From NCBI GenBank assembly GCA_947359465.1, contig OX375874.1, positions 87,535,672-87,599,671 of the forward strand: a DNA stretch of 64,000 bases. The letters are read 5' to 3'. Below, in pieces: positions 49,050 through 61,523 of the stretch. The position numbers and the translations under genes are program-made. The DNA comes from Metellina segmentata (Eukaryota > Arthropoda > Arachnida > Araneae > Tetragnathidae). The first letter of the stretch is position 1. Every line of letters starts with the position of its first letter. Under the pieces are notes generated by a model, which saw nothing but the letters and a program-made list of their open reading frames with translations, did not search any database and was not told the DNA's origin.

Positions 49050-52000
49050 ACCAGTCTATCACAGCTACACACACACACACTCACTACCCACAATTTTAGA
49101 TACGTTCAAAAAACCACTTTCCAACAAAATTTAAATCATTATATTATAATTTATAGTATAGAATATATTATCGTGATATATATCTTTTCCATTTATTTTG
49201 TTCCCTAGTGTTTTCGAAGAGACTATCGTATACCGAACCGAATTTAAACACGTATTCACGTCCCAAAATATTATTTTGGAATCGCATATTTATCCTAATT
49301 TTACCTTTCGAACGTCTTGTGGACGTCTGCTTTATGCGACAAGGTCACAGGGGACTATTAATTGAGATATCATACATTTTGTAAGATAATTATTCCAATT
49401 ATAAGTCTTGCGGAAACATGTAAGGATGTTATGTGACAGCTACTACGATGCTATCAAGCATGCATTTTATATATATACTCTAATGAAGTCCTCTTCTACG
49501 ATATTATTATTCAAATATAATTCTAAAGCATTGTATCATTTTAGGTTGATTCACATTTAGCAGAGTCAAGTGGAATATTTTCTGAGATTTCTGACTGATA
49601 TTTTATTTTGGATTTCAGTATCTCATTAAAATCCGGAGGGAAAATACTGTTATATAAAGTGAGTGCGGATTGGCTTAAAGATTTATCGTTCTATGGTCGT
49701 TCGTTTTCTTGCAACGCGAGGGATAATTAAACTAGGATCTATGACTAAAAGTGAATATTGAACAACTGCGCACTTCCGTAGCAAGACTGGGATTTGAACT
49801 CAGAGCCTGCTGTATCAAAGGGCAGAGTGCTTACCACTCGCAACTCGATCGGTAAAAAACAAATGGAAAATTAGGTTTTGTTGCTTTCTCCAATGCCTCT
49901 TTTTACACTTTTACACGATTATCTTAGATGAGTCTCAGAATAAAGAAATAGGGAAGAATATTTAAAGATATAAGGAAAATTTTTTCATCTAGTAACGAAA
50001 CTTTATTTATAATTTTCTTTTATTCTCTCTTTTCGATAACAACCATTGAACTCTGTAAATTTGTATGGAATAAATGTTAATTTATAAAATTTTGAACAGC
50101 TTATTTGATGCGTTTGGTGTTCGATAAGTTACTTTAAAGATCAGTAAACTATAATTTGAACAGTTCTAGAAAAATTTGCTTTGAGTGTGGCACTATTCTG
50201 ATATCATAGTTAAAAATTACATCGATTTTAAAGGAACTAGTGTTAAAATAGAGTTGTGTTTTGGGATATATTCTACGTTAGATTCAAGTACGATAATTTA
50301 CATCTTCTCTTTCGAAGTTCGTCATATTTTCAATGTCTCTAATTTAAACAGTGTAAATGCTGGATTTTATATAAAAACCATAACCACATCTGTCACATCT
50401 AAGTATTTGCAGTAATCTTAACTCAAGAAACTAATTAAATAATTGATTGTAACATGAAGGTGTTTGCATAATGATTTTTATGTGCTGATAATGTTTGCTT
50501 ATTACAATGCAAAAGTATTCAGAATATTGACCCGGGGAAAGTTTTGAGAGCGAAAAATTAGAAGCTTCATTTCCATGAAGCATAAAAACTAGTTTTTTTT
50601 TCAGCTCAGAATTTCTTACGATTTTTTTTTTGTCTTGATTCAGCTGACTGCCTTTGAGTTTTACGTACGAGTTGCATAATGCTGACTTAATGCATTACAA
50701 GTATCCTTAAGCCTGTAGTTACACATTGAGCGTGTAGCCCAAAAAAAACTGTAGAGAAAAACGAAAATACTTTTTTTTAAAACCATTACGCTTAAAGCTT
50801 CCATCGCTATGTACACAGAAATAAAATAATAATGTTTTATTTTGGACTCGTAGCCTAAAAAGGTTTTTTATTGAGAAATTGATTTGGGACCTAGCGTAAT
50901 GTGAAGAACTGCAACTTGCATGTACCGAGCTTTATGAAGTTATCTTAATGCGTAACAAATTGCGTTTTTATCGCCCTAAAGGTGAAGAAGGGGTGCAATT
51001 TCCTTTTAAAAAAGAAAGAATACATCATGGAACACACTATTTCCTGACAGGAAACGGAATTAAAAAGCATCTTTCAACATCTGAGAAAAAGTTAGCAGAG
51101 AAAATTGAACGCTTGATTTGCCACTGGCATTACCTGGCCTTGCTCGGGCAGGTCACGCTTGATTTCTGTATTAAACAAATCTGAAATTTGGTCATCGACA
51201 GGAAAAAGCTTCACATTTTCATGAGGGAAATATAGTATTTTGTTTTCTTTTAAATTAAGAGGCGTTTTATCGTTAATGATCTATTAGATCTGATATCGTG
51301 CTGATACTTATCAATCAAATTGAGTTTCATGAGCCTCATTTCAAATTCAGTCTAACTGCAAATTGTACATAAACGTTGGATGATACAACAATGGGCGAAA
51401 GACATTCTTATATTTTGTTTTCCTTATGGATAATTTGCGTTTTGAACATAGGCATGTTTGTTGAGCTATTTTGCAGGAATTATTGTCTCAGTAAAACAAT
51501 TCCAAATCTTCAGGACACCAATCACAATGAACGTAAAAAACAAATCTGTTCAATTCTGGGCAATGTATGTACTTCATCACCGAGGGGAAATTATAAGCGT
51601 GTGTTCTTTCCTCGAATTGATCATGCCATCAGTACACAAACGCTATTTTAAAATAAACATTTGTACAGAAAGTCGGTTTGTCATTGCTTCAAAGTCTTGG
51701 AATGAAATTAAATTAGGTTATATTGTTTAATTTTAGAAAATTTCTTCAATACTGTTATAAAAAGCACAATAATTCTCTATCCCAGAGATTTTCAAACTTT
51801 ATCACCTCATGGCATGTGTTTCTCTAGTACGACCTTAATTAAAAATTACCAATTCCCATGACACACATAAACTAATTACTAAAATTCTGCGGCACACTAA
51901 AAACTATATTATATTTTTCCGATCTGACAAAAAATAAGTATAATTCTACTTTATTTGCAAAAAATAATAGTAATTACCATGCCCTTTTCCAATTCTCTTT

Positions 52001-53714
52001 TAAAAACAATCATTTATGATACTTTAAAAATAATACTCAAAATTATTTATATGGGTATTACTTGAAATTATTTGTGAATACACTTGTCAAAAGATCAAAA
52101 CTAAAGCGTTTAAAGAAATTAATATTAAACAATTTAAATAGCTTCCTCATCCGTAAGGCACACCTGTGTTATACTTGCAACTCGCCGGTTGAAAATTGCC
52201 GCTCAATCCTAATGCTTGGTGATGCAGCACAATGAGGAAGTAAATGCCTGTAAAAGAAAATTTTAGTCAAAATAAATAGAAGATGATTTGGAAGATGGCT
52301 CAGAACTTTAAACCAGAAATGATGCATGTAGCGTCCATTCCGTTATGCACACTCTTCTGTCAATTGGGCACACAACCCCATTACTTCGGACACCCTATTA
52401 TCTCTTCTGATGATCACTAGCCTTCTTTCCTTACAGTCATTACCGAACGACCATTATAGTGCTCATTAAGAAGTCTTCAGTGTTCTATCGACTCCTAATT
52501 CAAGGGTAGTAGGGGCTGAAGTGAGAGAGAAAGGGAAAGTGAGTGAGATCGGTGTTCCTTCTTGGAAGTTTGTGGCCATAAAATAATTAATATTTAATTT
52601 ATTAAAGTGAGTTGCTTAAGAATCCGATACAAGGAAACCTTTACATCAACTACCTGTACTCAGTGATCATTGAGTTTGTGGTGAGTTTCAGCTGGACTTT
52701 TTTGATGTGAATAAAAGTCTCGTTTTGAGGAAAGTACTTAAAGGTTGTCTCACGTTGCTAAAAATGTTTCCAACGATTCTTGCTTACGTTTCATAATCTG
52801 AAAATAATTCGGGTTCAATTTTTTTTCTTCAGCAATTTGGAAAATGAAAAAATAATAATAACCTGCACATATCTGCAATAGATTCTTCTGAATTGAAATT
52901 AGTTTCGTTTGTTGAATTCGTTTCTGAAATTGGTTTTAAATTACAATGCAGAACATTTCAAAATGAGCTTAGTTTTTCTTGTATCAACATTGATTGTTTG
53001 ATTCTTTTCCTTTTGTTTGATTTCGTTGAAATGTTCCCCTTTTCCTTACTTTCTTTAATTTATTTTTCTAGAAATAATTGAGTAGAATCATCCGCTCTCA
53101 ATATATGGTGGTTAGTCATTATCTTCATATGTATGTGATAGAAACAAAGGTTTTTAGGTTTGTTACAATTTGAGGCTGTTATTTGTGATGTATTTTAAAT
53201 TTTTAAAAGTTTTTGATAAATGTTTGGTAGAATAACTAAATATATTTCGCAAAAATGCTATTTTTAAAAATTTACTTAAAAAGTCGATTCTCCAAATTCT
53301 AGAAATTTAATTGATAAGTAGTATATTATTCTACCCAACTTCGCTCGACAGGTTTTGCTGCTTCAGACAAAATTGCGTCTCTGTTTCCTCAGCTGTTTCT
53401 TTGTATAGTCGAACAACTTTTTGAGCTTCGTTTCACTTTACGCGCTTGTGTTCTTTCCTCCTCCGATTGCTCCGTTCGTTGTTTTTAAAGTTTTAAGTTG
53501 ATTTGAGTACGATTAAAATTTGATCTCTTGGAACGTTGTTCTACATTAAATTTTTCTTCAGTTATTCTAAGGGAACAGCGTTAGCGTGATAATAAGTCTA
53601 AAGAAAAACATTTAATGCTTAAACTTGAATATACAGTGGCACACAAGTTCTAAAATAAAATAAAATTATTTTCTACGTAGCTAATAAGTTGATATGCTGG
53701 CAGATAGATGAATT
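49050..53714. other. Mostly unannotated DNA
   Basis: Contains a short (CA)n near 49067-49083, a minus-strand tRNA-like segment around 49785-49860, and a short SINE 3' stub at 51818-51860 (ctctagtacgaccttaattaaaaattacc). Frames at 50948-51184 and 51376-51651 have no domain or splice support. Confidence 0.4.
49785..49858 (-). repeat. tRNA-like segment (pseudo-tRNA or SINE head)
   Basis: In sense it has box A-like GAGTGGTAAGCA and box B GAGTTCAAATCCC with roughly correct spacing. The acceptor and anticodon stems do not pair well, so it is unlikely to be a functional tRNA. Confidence 0.45.
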
Positions 53715-53928
53715 CAAATCACACTGGTGCTATTGGACACGGTCTGAAATCAAACCTGAAGGGAAAGATACGAGGACATACCTGAACTGGCTCCCACTCT
53801 AACTTCCATACCACGCTAATATGAGAACTCATGAGACCACAGAGATATAATGAAAATTTCCACTCACGTACGTAACGTCTTTAGTTGAATCGAGTTTCAA
53901 ATTTGCAACCCTAGGGTTGCTTATACAC
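53715..53928 (-). mobile_element. Old SINE copy, minus strand
   Basis: ggtctgaaatcaaacctgaagggaaagatacgaggaca, then ctgaactggctcccactctaacttcc and accacgctaatatgag match the SINE body in reverse. A degenerate B box (reverse of gagtttcaaat) is near 53893. Heavily diverged. Confidence 0.65.
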
Positions 53929-54114
53929 TCAAACCTGTTTTTGTGCGGTTTATGAAAAAAATTTATTTATTCAGTACAATCTACTTAAAGTCCTTCCGAA
54001 ATTTCAATCAAATTAGAACATAATTGACAAAGTTATCAATAAAAATTACTTAAATAAAATTTTTTTTAAATATGTACTTGGATTGTTTTATTAGTATTTC
54101 TGAAAAGGCAATTT

Positions 54115-54260
54115 TTTTTCTCCGAATTGAGATATGATAGTTGGTTATCACTAAAACGGATATAAACTATATTTTAAGGTAACCTCGATATGTATCATGC
54201 GAGAGTATTGGGGCAGCAAAAATAAAATCACAGACCGTCTGATTTGTTTGTTCACACTGA
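54115..54260 (+). repeat. Interspersed repeat R1, 3' part
   Basis: aaactatattttaaggtaac, ctcgatatgtatcatgcgag and cagaccgtctgatttgtttg match the end of R1. Confidence 0.68.
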
Positions 54261-54644
54261 AAATCCCTATCACAGAAGCAAATTGCTTTGTGAAGCTTCA
54301 ATTGCATCATCTCTTATCAACCCAAACTGCAATTCATTTAATAAAGGTCTTCTTTTGATAGAGTATTTGTGGGGTAATTGGTTGAATAAAACAGACAAAA
54401 AAATATTATATTTTCCTCAGACGAACACGACTTTCAACATGAAGTATACAATACTTATCAATTTCGAAATCAAAACAGCTAATTTAGTGTTAATAAATGC
54501 AATTATACATTTTTCCTCACAAAACTAAATAGAAACTGAAAATAAACTCGTTGCAATCTGATCCAGAAACCAGACTTCCCACCCTCAACTGCCAATAAGC
54601 AGTTTTGCGATATCTTTTCTATATATTGAAGCAATACGAGGCAT

Positions 54645-54965
54645 TTTCTGTCAAGCTAACAATAGATAACGGTCGTGTTTCTGCTCCGATACTGGTTTTC
54701 TATATGTATTCTGAACGTTAATTGGCTTGTTTTTAGAATACGATTCGTCAATAAAAAATCCAAAGAAAATAAATTCTGAATTAGTTGATTTGATCAACAT
54801 CAATTAGATTAAACGCCAAGAGTTGCCAAAACAGCGATAAACAACGTTCTAAGATAACTCCGATATACATCATGCGAGAGCATTTCGACAGCAGAAGTAA
54901 AATCTTCGTTGTCCGCCCGGTTTGCTCGTATACGCTGAAAGTCCCTTTGATATCCAACATCGAAA
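54645..54965 (+). repeat. Interspersed repeat R1, single-unit copy
   Basis: tttctgtcaagctaacaata start, then gaacgttaattggcttgttt, tcaattagattaaacgcc, cgatatacatcatgcgag, agcagaagtaaaatcttcg and gcccggtttgctcg. With the 40985 copy it gives the best outline of the ~320-bp basic element. Confidence 0.78.
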
Positions 54966-55043
54966 CCTAAGCAACAAAATTCGAATCTTAACAATCTCTA
55001 GAATTTTTTTTGACGTCAGTAATTTCCAGCTTATAATGTGGTA

Positions 55044-56370
55044 TGTCCTAAAAGTTCACGTACTGACGATTCGTGATTATACAAAAAAAATAACTTTAAA
55101 ATTTGTATGCTTATGTTAAAAAGCACTTTAAACATAACATAGGAAAAAAATATGAAATTATGTTCATAATAAATGTTCAAAATGTCCGCCCCTTTCTTGG
55201 AAGCAAAGTTGAAGTCGTTTGTGCATATTTTTAGATACGGGTTTCAAAATGTTGAGTGACTTTTTGTATCCTTTGAGTAATGGTTATTTTTAGATCATCT
55301 ATTGTTTGGGGATTATCTTCATAAAATTTGTTCCCTAAAAATCCCCACAGAAAAAATCCGGAATGTTCCGATCAGGGGAACGAGGTGGCCAAAAATTTCG
55401 TGAGATAAGTCGATCGCCCAAAAAAACTTGAAGCGTGCCCATGGTTTCATAACTTGTATGGCAGGGTGCACCGTCTTGTTGGGAACCAAGAATCTCGTTC
55501 ATTCACTTCTAATAATGCAACAAATTGTTGGAAAAGTTCTCTGTATACAGTTCCATCAGCAGTTGACTCGAAAAACAGAGGCTCAACCATCGTTTAGCGT
55601 GATACGTTACACCCAATGCTAATTTTTTGAGAATGCAAAAGTTTTTGTATTAATGAATGGGGATTCGTTGTCGCCCAAATGCGAGAGTTTTGAGTGTTCG
55701 TGTAATCACTTAAAAGAAACCATGCCTCATCGGTCATGTTTTGTCCAAAATGTTGATTTTGCCAAATGTCGCTGGAATTATCGGCAATAATAAAGCCTTT
55801 TCTCACTGTCCGGTGGCTTTATCTCCTGTAACATTTTAACACGATCAGCACGAAAATGCAAAGCTCTTAAAGCCTTATGTATCGATCCACGTGGTGAGCC
55901 GATTTGTTGCAATCTCCTCATGGATTGATGAGGAGATCGCAATATCCTTCGTTGAATTTCTTGCTCTAAGTCTGGTGTAACGACTTTCGGTCTTCCACTC
56001 TTGTGTTTGTCTTCCACTTAACCTGTCTCACGATATCGTCGAACGAATTGATACAGCCAATCGTTTATATATAATATTATTAATATTACTCGGTATTGTA
56101 TCATCTGGACAATTATCTCGCCAAAATTCCTTATATTTTTCATATGATTTACTTCAAAATAAGTCTAAGCAGCGCAATTCTCTGAATGCGTGATAAATTC
56201 ATTTTGAAATAAACAAAAGACGCCGAACTTTACCATAACACAACTTGAGCGCGAAGAAAACTTAACGATATAAATTAAAGAATCGATAAAATTATAAGCA
56301 GACGATAAAATACAATCATTAAGAAGAAAAAAAGCTATTTTTTAAAGTTCGAGTACGGGAAGTTAGGACA
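55044..56370 (-). mobile_element. Decayed mariner-like element with imperfect ends
   Basis: About 1.33 kb, the usual size for Tc1/mariner. The left end TGTCCTAAAAGTTCACGTAC resembles the reverse complement of the right end (TGTCCTAACTTCCCGTACTC). The left flank is TA but the right is not clear, so the exact ends are uncertain. The minus strand holds a complete but broken transposase. Confidence 0.65.
55170..56250 (-). pseudogene. Mariner-like transposase, multiple frameshifts
   Basis: Minus-strand segments in family order. A helix-turn-helix half at 55778-56017 has KHKSGRPKVVTPDLEQEI and HQSMRRLQ; a middle part at 55594-55806 has the first catalytic Asp in MTDEAWFLLS and ends LLHSQKISIGCNVSR. 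Farther on are QQDGAPCHTSYETMG (second Asp) and WPPRSPD with a later PDFF in another frame (third Asp about 39 residues after the second). It uses a D and not an E at the third site. Several frameshifts and stops separate the parts, so it is inactive. Confidence 0.78.
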
Positions 56371-56967
56371 CTTTATAATTCAATACAATACAGAAAGAAC
56401 ATGATTAAGTTTTACAACAGATGTTTCGTACTTTAAAATTATTCCGCCTTTAGAGCTAAACTGCTAAAAGAGAAAAGGGAAGAATTTACGCATTTATATT
56501 CATTGCTGGAATTTGAATAAAAACCGGAACCCCACGTGCATTCCATCATGCAGTGGGATTGAATAATTTCTACTGTGACACAACGTGAAAATGAGATGAT
56601 TCATCAAATGTCAGAAACGAACACAAAATTAGACACTTCCTGCTTTAATGACATGTTACTTCAAACACGTTAAGTGCACTAGAAATGAAGTTACGGTGTA
56701 TATGTTTTATCGGAAGTTTTCAGCCGTCTCATTCAACATCTACTTTTTGCTTTATATTTCAGAGGCAAATGAGGAAATATGCACTTGGTTACATAGGAAA
56801 CAAGTCTCGTGAATTTCCGTTAGCTCCAAATGAAAGAACCGCTTCGCAAATGAACTGTCATTTGATATATTTACCCAGATTACCTTCCTCACACTTGGGG
56901 GTATTTTGCATTTCCTTACATTTCGCTATAAAATTAATATTTGCATACGACGGGAAAGTTGATTTAC

Positions 56968-57253
56968 GTCGTACTGGAGCAACACACGGTTCGGGAAACC
57001 AATCCCGAAGGGAGAATATCCAATGACAACTTCTCGTAATTTTGAACCACGATCAGATGACGAGGTCACACCTGAGCTGACACCCCACATCTACAAACTT
57101 CCACACCACGCCAACGTGAAGACATTTCATGCCCCGATAGATTTAACGTGCATCTTCCCCCACGTACATAATAGTCTTGCGTTATTCTAGTTTCGAACTC
57201 GCAACTCTTCGATTGCAAATCCTATACTCTTCCAACAAAGCTAACTGCTACCG
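56968..57253 (-). mobile_element. Old SINE type-B copy, minus strand
   Basis: cgtcgtactggagcaacaca start, then aattttgaaccacgatcagatgacgagg, gctgacaccccac and aagctaactgct at the head. The B-box region (gtttcgaactcgcaac) is near 57190. Diverged. Confidence 0.8.
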
Positions 57254-57442
57254 TATATGAGAAGGATTTTCAGTTTAAACAAACCAAGGACCTAAGATTC
57301 AATGTTTGTTGTCCAAATGCTCTCGTATAAGATACGCATCGGTGTCACCTTTTTCTGTAGTTCATTGCTATTTTGGAAAAGCTTGCCGTTTATAACGTAA
57401 TTGGCATTGATGAATCAACAAGTGTACTATAATTCGATTTGG

Positions 57443-57622
57443 TATGGTAATGGTAAGGTAATTTTAGTTAACATCGTACTAGAGCAACACAACGGGCTAT
57501 TGACGACGGTCCGGGATCAGTCCCTTAAGGGAAAGATCCGAGGACAACACCTCGTAATTTTGAACCACGGTCAGATGACGAAGCAACACCTGGGCTGACA
57601 CCCAACTCTCCAAACTTCCACG
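57443..57622 (-). mobile_element. 5'-truncated SINE-A, 13-bp target duplication
   Basis: Tail gtaatggtaaggtaatttta, then the 3' body in reverse to caaacttccacg. Flanked by TAATTCGATTTGG at 57430-57442 and 57623-57635. Confidence 0.92.
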
Positions 57623-57737
57623 TAATTCGATTTGGAATTTATTCTTTTGAATTTTTATTGGGAAAGTGCTGAAAAGCAGAAATGCCTTTTATAGTATAGC
57701 TTATTTTCTCTCAAAATTCTTCCGGTAGGTATTTAGC

Positions 57738-57845
57738 TAATGTCACACTGAAGCAACATAATGGTCAGTCGGCGACGGTGCGGGATCAACTCCAGAAGGG
57801 AAAGAATCGAGGACAACACACCACGTAATTTTGAACCAAGAGGTC
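57738..57845 (-). mobile_element. Old SINE fragment, minus strand
   Basis: gctaatgtcacactgaagcaaca, cgacggtgcgggatcaactcc, aagggaaagaatcgagg and cgtaattttgaacca match the SINE 3' body with changes. Confidence 0.75.
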
Positions 57846-57869
57846 CGATTAAAATTCTTCCGATTCGTC

Positions 57870-58198
57870 GCCGACCAACCGGTATAGTGGTTAAGGTGTT
57901 AGCCTCTAGATCTGGAGGTCCATGGTTCAAATCCGGGTACGGGTATGGATGTTTGTAATCATATGGTGTAGAGGCGGATGGTGCACCTTAAATCTGTCGT
58001 GGACGAAAGTCCTCACGTTGGGTTGGTGTGGATGTTTGGAGAGTGGGGTGCCAACTCAGGTGTTGCTTCGTCATCTGACCGTGGTTCAAAATTACGAGAT
58101 GTTGTCCTCGGATCTTTCCCTTAAGGGACTGATCCCGGACCGTCGTCAATAGCCCGCTGTGTTGCTCTAGTACGACGCTAACTAAAATTACCAATTAC
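57870..58198 (+). mobile_element. Full-length SINE-A, 13-bp target duplication
   Basis: Same head (box A TATAGTGGTTAAGG; box B GGTTCAAATCC, one base from the copy at 17529), body and tail ccaatta. Flanked by CTTCCGATTCGTC at 57857-57869 and 58199-58211. Confidence 0.93.
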
Positions 58199-58644
58199 CT
58201 TCCGATTCGTCTAGAAATTACATAGTAAGATAATTCGTATTGGCATGCAGTGCTGCTTTTTTTTTTTTTTTTTGTAAATAGATTGTAGCCTAGAGCAGAA
58301 AATTTAAGAATGGTAGTATTTGGGATTTTTTAAACATTATTTGGTCGGCATTTAGGACTTTTGCAGTGAATATTTTTATATGTCGTTAATTTACATTTTA
58401 TGTTTGGTAGCTAAACTAAAATATCAAATTGGTTCATTACAATGAGTTTGAATGCAAACTGAACAGAGATCCAACACAATAAGTAATTTACAGATCATAA
58501 AAGAGTTGGAATCAAATCGACATTACACGGTTTTTTGGGATCAGATCGGGAACAGGTTGGCGAGTTGTAGATTAGCCTATTGTTAGCAAAAAGGATAATC
58601 AGACCCTGAACGTTTGGATTTTTAAGTACTTCCTGATTCATTTG

Positions 58645-58935
58645 GCCCGCGGTAACCCAGTTGGAACAGCAAAGGATTAGCAATCGGATTGTTGCAAGTC
58701 CAAAACTTGATCCAGCAAACGACAGTCGTGTACACCGGAACTGGTGCAGGTTAAATCTGTCGTGACCTCAAATATCCTCACGTTGGCGTAGTAAGGAAGT
58801 TTGGAGAGTAGGTTGTCAGCTGGGGTTCAAAATTTCGAGGTGTTGTCCTCGGGTACTAAAGGTACTCTTAGGGATTGATCCCGGACCTTCGCCAATAGCC
58901 CGCAGTGTAACCCTGGTGCGACATTAGCTACCTAC
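58645..58935 (+). mobile_element. Old SINE type-B copy
   Basis: gcggtaacccagttggaacagc head, degenerate B box (gttgcaagtccaaaac), ctggtgcaggttaaatctgtcgtg body, and ggattgatcccggaccttcgcc toward the 3' end. Better preserved in the body than in the box B. Confidence 0.8.
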
Positions 58936-59322
58936 CTGATTAATTTACTTTTCCCCATCTAATTTGATTTTTTTCTTCTTAATACCCAACCACTAACCTA
59001 TGTGGCCTTTAGCGCCAAAATGGACGAACTGACGACTACCAGTTACGGAGCACATTGCTCCTAACAAGGTAAGTCACCAACATTCATGCCCTTACAATTC
59101 GAAATTAAATTCAAACTTGTACATACTGGGTGGTAAACAAACGCTATGGGCAGTATACCAGGTAAATAATTCTAGTTTGTCACGCCAGGAGGAATTCGGT
59201 TGAAACCTAGAAAGAATAAGTCAGTGACAAATCAATCGCTAGACGTTCGTTTGTTTTTCCATTAAATTTCTATTAAAATAGAGCGTTTTTTTGTTTTGTT
59301 TTAAAGTTTGTGTTTAATTGGG

Positions 59323-59805
59323 TAATGGTAATGGTAATGGTAATTTTAGTTAACGTCGTACTAGAGCTACACAACGGGCTATTGACGACGGTCCGGGATC
59401 AGTCACTTGAGTGAAAGATCCGAGGACTACACCTCGTAATTTTGAACCACGGTCAGATGACGAAGCAACACCTGAGCTGGCACCCCACTCTCCAAACTTC
59501 CACGCCAACCCAACGTGAGGACTTTCGGCCACGACAGATTTAAGGTGCACCAGCCGCCTCTACACCATACGCTTACTTGGAGAGTGGGGTGCCAGCTCAG
59601 GTGTTGCTTCGTCATCTGACCGTGGTTCAAAATTACGAGGTGTTGTCCTCGGATCTTTCCCTTAAGGGACTGATTCCGGACCGTCGTCAATAGCCCGTTG
59701 TGTTGCTCTAGTACGACGTTAACAAAAATTACCATTACCATTACCATACGCTTACAAACATCCATGTCCGGACCCGGATTCGAACCAGGAACCTTCCAAT
59801 CTAGA
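59323..59805 (-). mobile_element. SINE-A, minus strand, interrupted by another SINE
   Basis: Tail (ggtaat)n at 59323-59340, body to 59576, then after the insert the head resumes (acaaacatccatgtccgg ... cgaaccaggaacc) and stops at ctaga. It lacks the first ~40 bp with box A. Target duplication with one mismatch: GTGTTTAATTGGG (59310-59322) and GTGTTTAGTTGGG (59806-59818). Confidence 0.9.
59577..59742 (+). mobile_element. 5'-truncated SINE-A inserted in another SINE-A
   Basis: Begins ttggagagtggggtgcc and ends with (attacc)n. Flanked by ACCATACGCTTAC at 59564-59576 and 59743-59755; the target is the head of the minus-strand SINE. Confidence 0.93.
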
Positions 59806-60146
59806 GTGTTTAGTTGGGAATTATTTCTCTATTAATCTAGGCAAACTATGCTTTTCTCCAGATCTGCTTAGCGCCAGTTTAACTTATAAAATCAGACAAC
59901 AGATGACTTCTGACTTCCCTTTCTGTTTTCTCTCCAATTGCATTTTCGTCTTCCGGCAAGGAAGTGGACAATCGTTGTCCATCATTGGTAGCGTTCCCAG
60001 AGGTAGAATTATATTCAGTGTTCTACAACACAACTCCAAGCAATTGCAAGTGTTCTGCAGTCATTTTGTTCGAATTTCGATAGCTGCAGTAAAATAAAAA
60101 ACAGGCGTAAAACACAATTGTCGGCTAAATATGTACGTATTACATA

Positions 60147-61523
60147 TACTGCTGTTTGTAAAAAATACAACACCATGAAGGAGTCATCAGATTTTAAATT
60201 AAATTTAATACACAAACTGCTTGTATTAGTACAAATAAATGAATAAATTTGCAAAGCTAAAAAACAATAGTAAGTGTCCAAAATCAGTATTTGGTGTAGC
60301 CACCACGCGCTGCAATTTGCTGCTATACGAAGTGGCGTGGAGTGAAACAGATGTTGAATGTCTGCTTGTGGAAGATAATTCCATATTGTTTGTATGAGCA
60401 CGTCTTTTGAAGCTGCAGGACGCGTATCGCGAGCGATACGCCGACCAACCAAATCCCACACGTGCTCAATAGGCGACATATCCGGCGAAAAAGCAGGCCA
60501 AGGAAGAAGTTGCATGTGTTGGGCTGAAAAGAAGTTTCGAACATTCCTTGCAACATGTGGGCGTGCATTATCTTGTTGAAAGATAGCTCCAGGGATGTCT
60601 TGAAGGAAGGGAACGACTTCGGGCTCTAGCACTTCAAGGACGTACCTGTTGCTATTCAGATTACCCTCAATTCGTAGCAGCTGAGATCGTCCATGATACG
60701 AAATCGCACCCCAGACCATAACTCCGGGTGTTCGGCCGCTATGACGTTCGATAACGCACTCTGGACAGCGTTCATCGGCATAGCGTTTAGCACGAATGCG
60801 GCCATCATGGTTCCTCAAATTAAAGCGGAATTAACTCAGAAAAGACAACTTTTTGCCGATCAGCCCGCCAGGCTCTGTGCTCATGAACCCATTGCAGACG
60901 CAGCGTCGATGGTTTGGCGTTAGGGGGATCCTGTATAAAGGAATCCTTGCACGCAGTCCACGGTGCAGCAGACGTCGGCGAATTGACGAAGCCGAAATTA
61001 GTACACTTGTAGCAGTAGACCAAAGTGCTGCCAACTGCCTGGAGGAAGCTGTACGGTCATTCACCGCCATGTGGACCAGGTGTCTATCATCACGCGCTGA
61101 CGTCAAATTCCGTCGTCCACTCCCAGTTTTTCGTGTTGGCCGGTGCTCGTCGGTCCACTGCTTCCAAACTCGCATCACTGTGGAACTGTTCCGCTGCACA
61201 CGAGCTGCTAATGCGCGATAGGAAAATCCTTCTTCACGAAGGCCGATGATTCTCCCCCGTTCTAACTCCGTAAGTTGTTGAAATTTCACCCTATTTCGTC
61301 GTGGAGGCATACTTAGGTCTCACTAAACGTTCGCCACTAAAAAATAACCATGCACTATTTTCAACGTTCGTTTTCAGTTCAAAGGGCGCTGCTCACACCA
61401 CGCATGCGTGGTGGCTCTGAAACTTTACTACTTTGCATAACATCCTATAATTGACATTTGCTGCAAATTTTATTTCATTCGGATGATTCCTTCGTGGTGT
61501 CGCATTTTTTACAAACAGCAGTG
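60147..61523 (-). mobile_element. Near-complete Tc1 element, 1377 bp
   Basis: Inverted ends of about 45 bp: left tactgctgtttgtaaaaaat then acaacaccatgaagga; right, reverse-complemented, cactgctgtttgtaaaaaat then gcgacaccacgaagga. TA at 60145-60146 and 61524-61525. Encodes one transposase on the minus strand, broken as described for 60210-61310. Confidence 0.93.
60210..61310 (-). pseudogene. Tc1 transposase with two compensating frameshifts
   Basis: Starts MPPRRNRVKF at 61310. The N-terminal helix-turn-helix region (LTELERGRIIGLREEGFSYR, VQRNSSTVMRVWKQW) precedes an HTH/linker part (LYRIPLTPNHRR). Near 60900 one base is missing and the reading continues in another frame (LQWVHEHRAWRADRQKVVFS); at 60825-60840, in the FSDE motif with the first catalytic Asp, an extra base restores the frame but the motif is lost. 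The rest is intact: GVMVWGAIS, second Asp in FQQDNARPH, and Glu in MSPIEHVWD at DD34E spacing. The frame runs on past the normal end to about 60015. Inactive, but young-looking. Confidence 0.9.

Noticed and set aside
51376..51730. Plus-strand frame starting with a hydrophobic stretch that looks like a signal peptide
   Set aside because: No cleavage-site logic, Cys pattern or splice partner; an overlapping second frame of equal length is also open.
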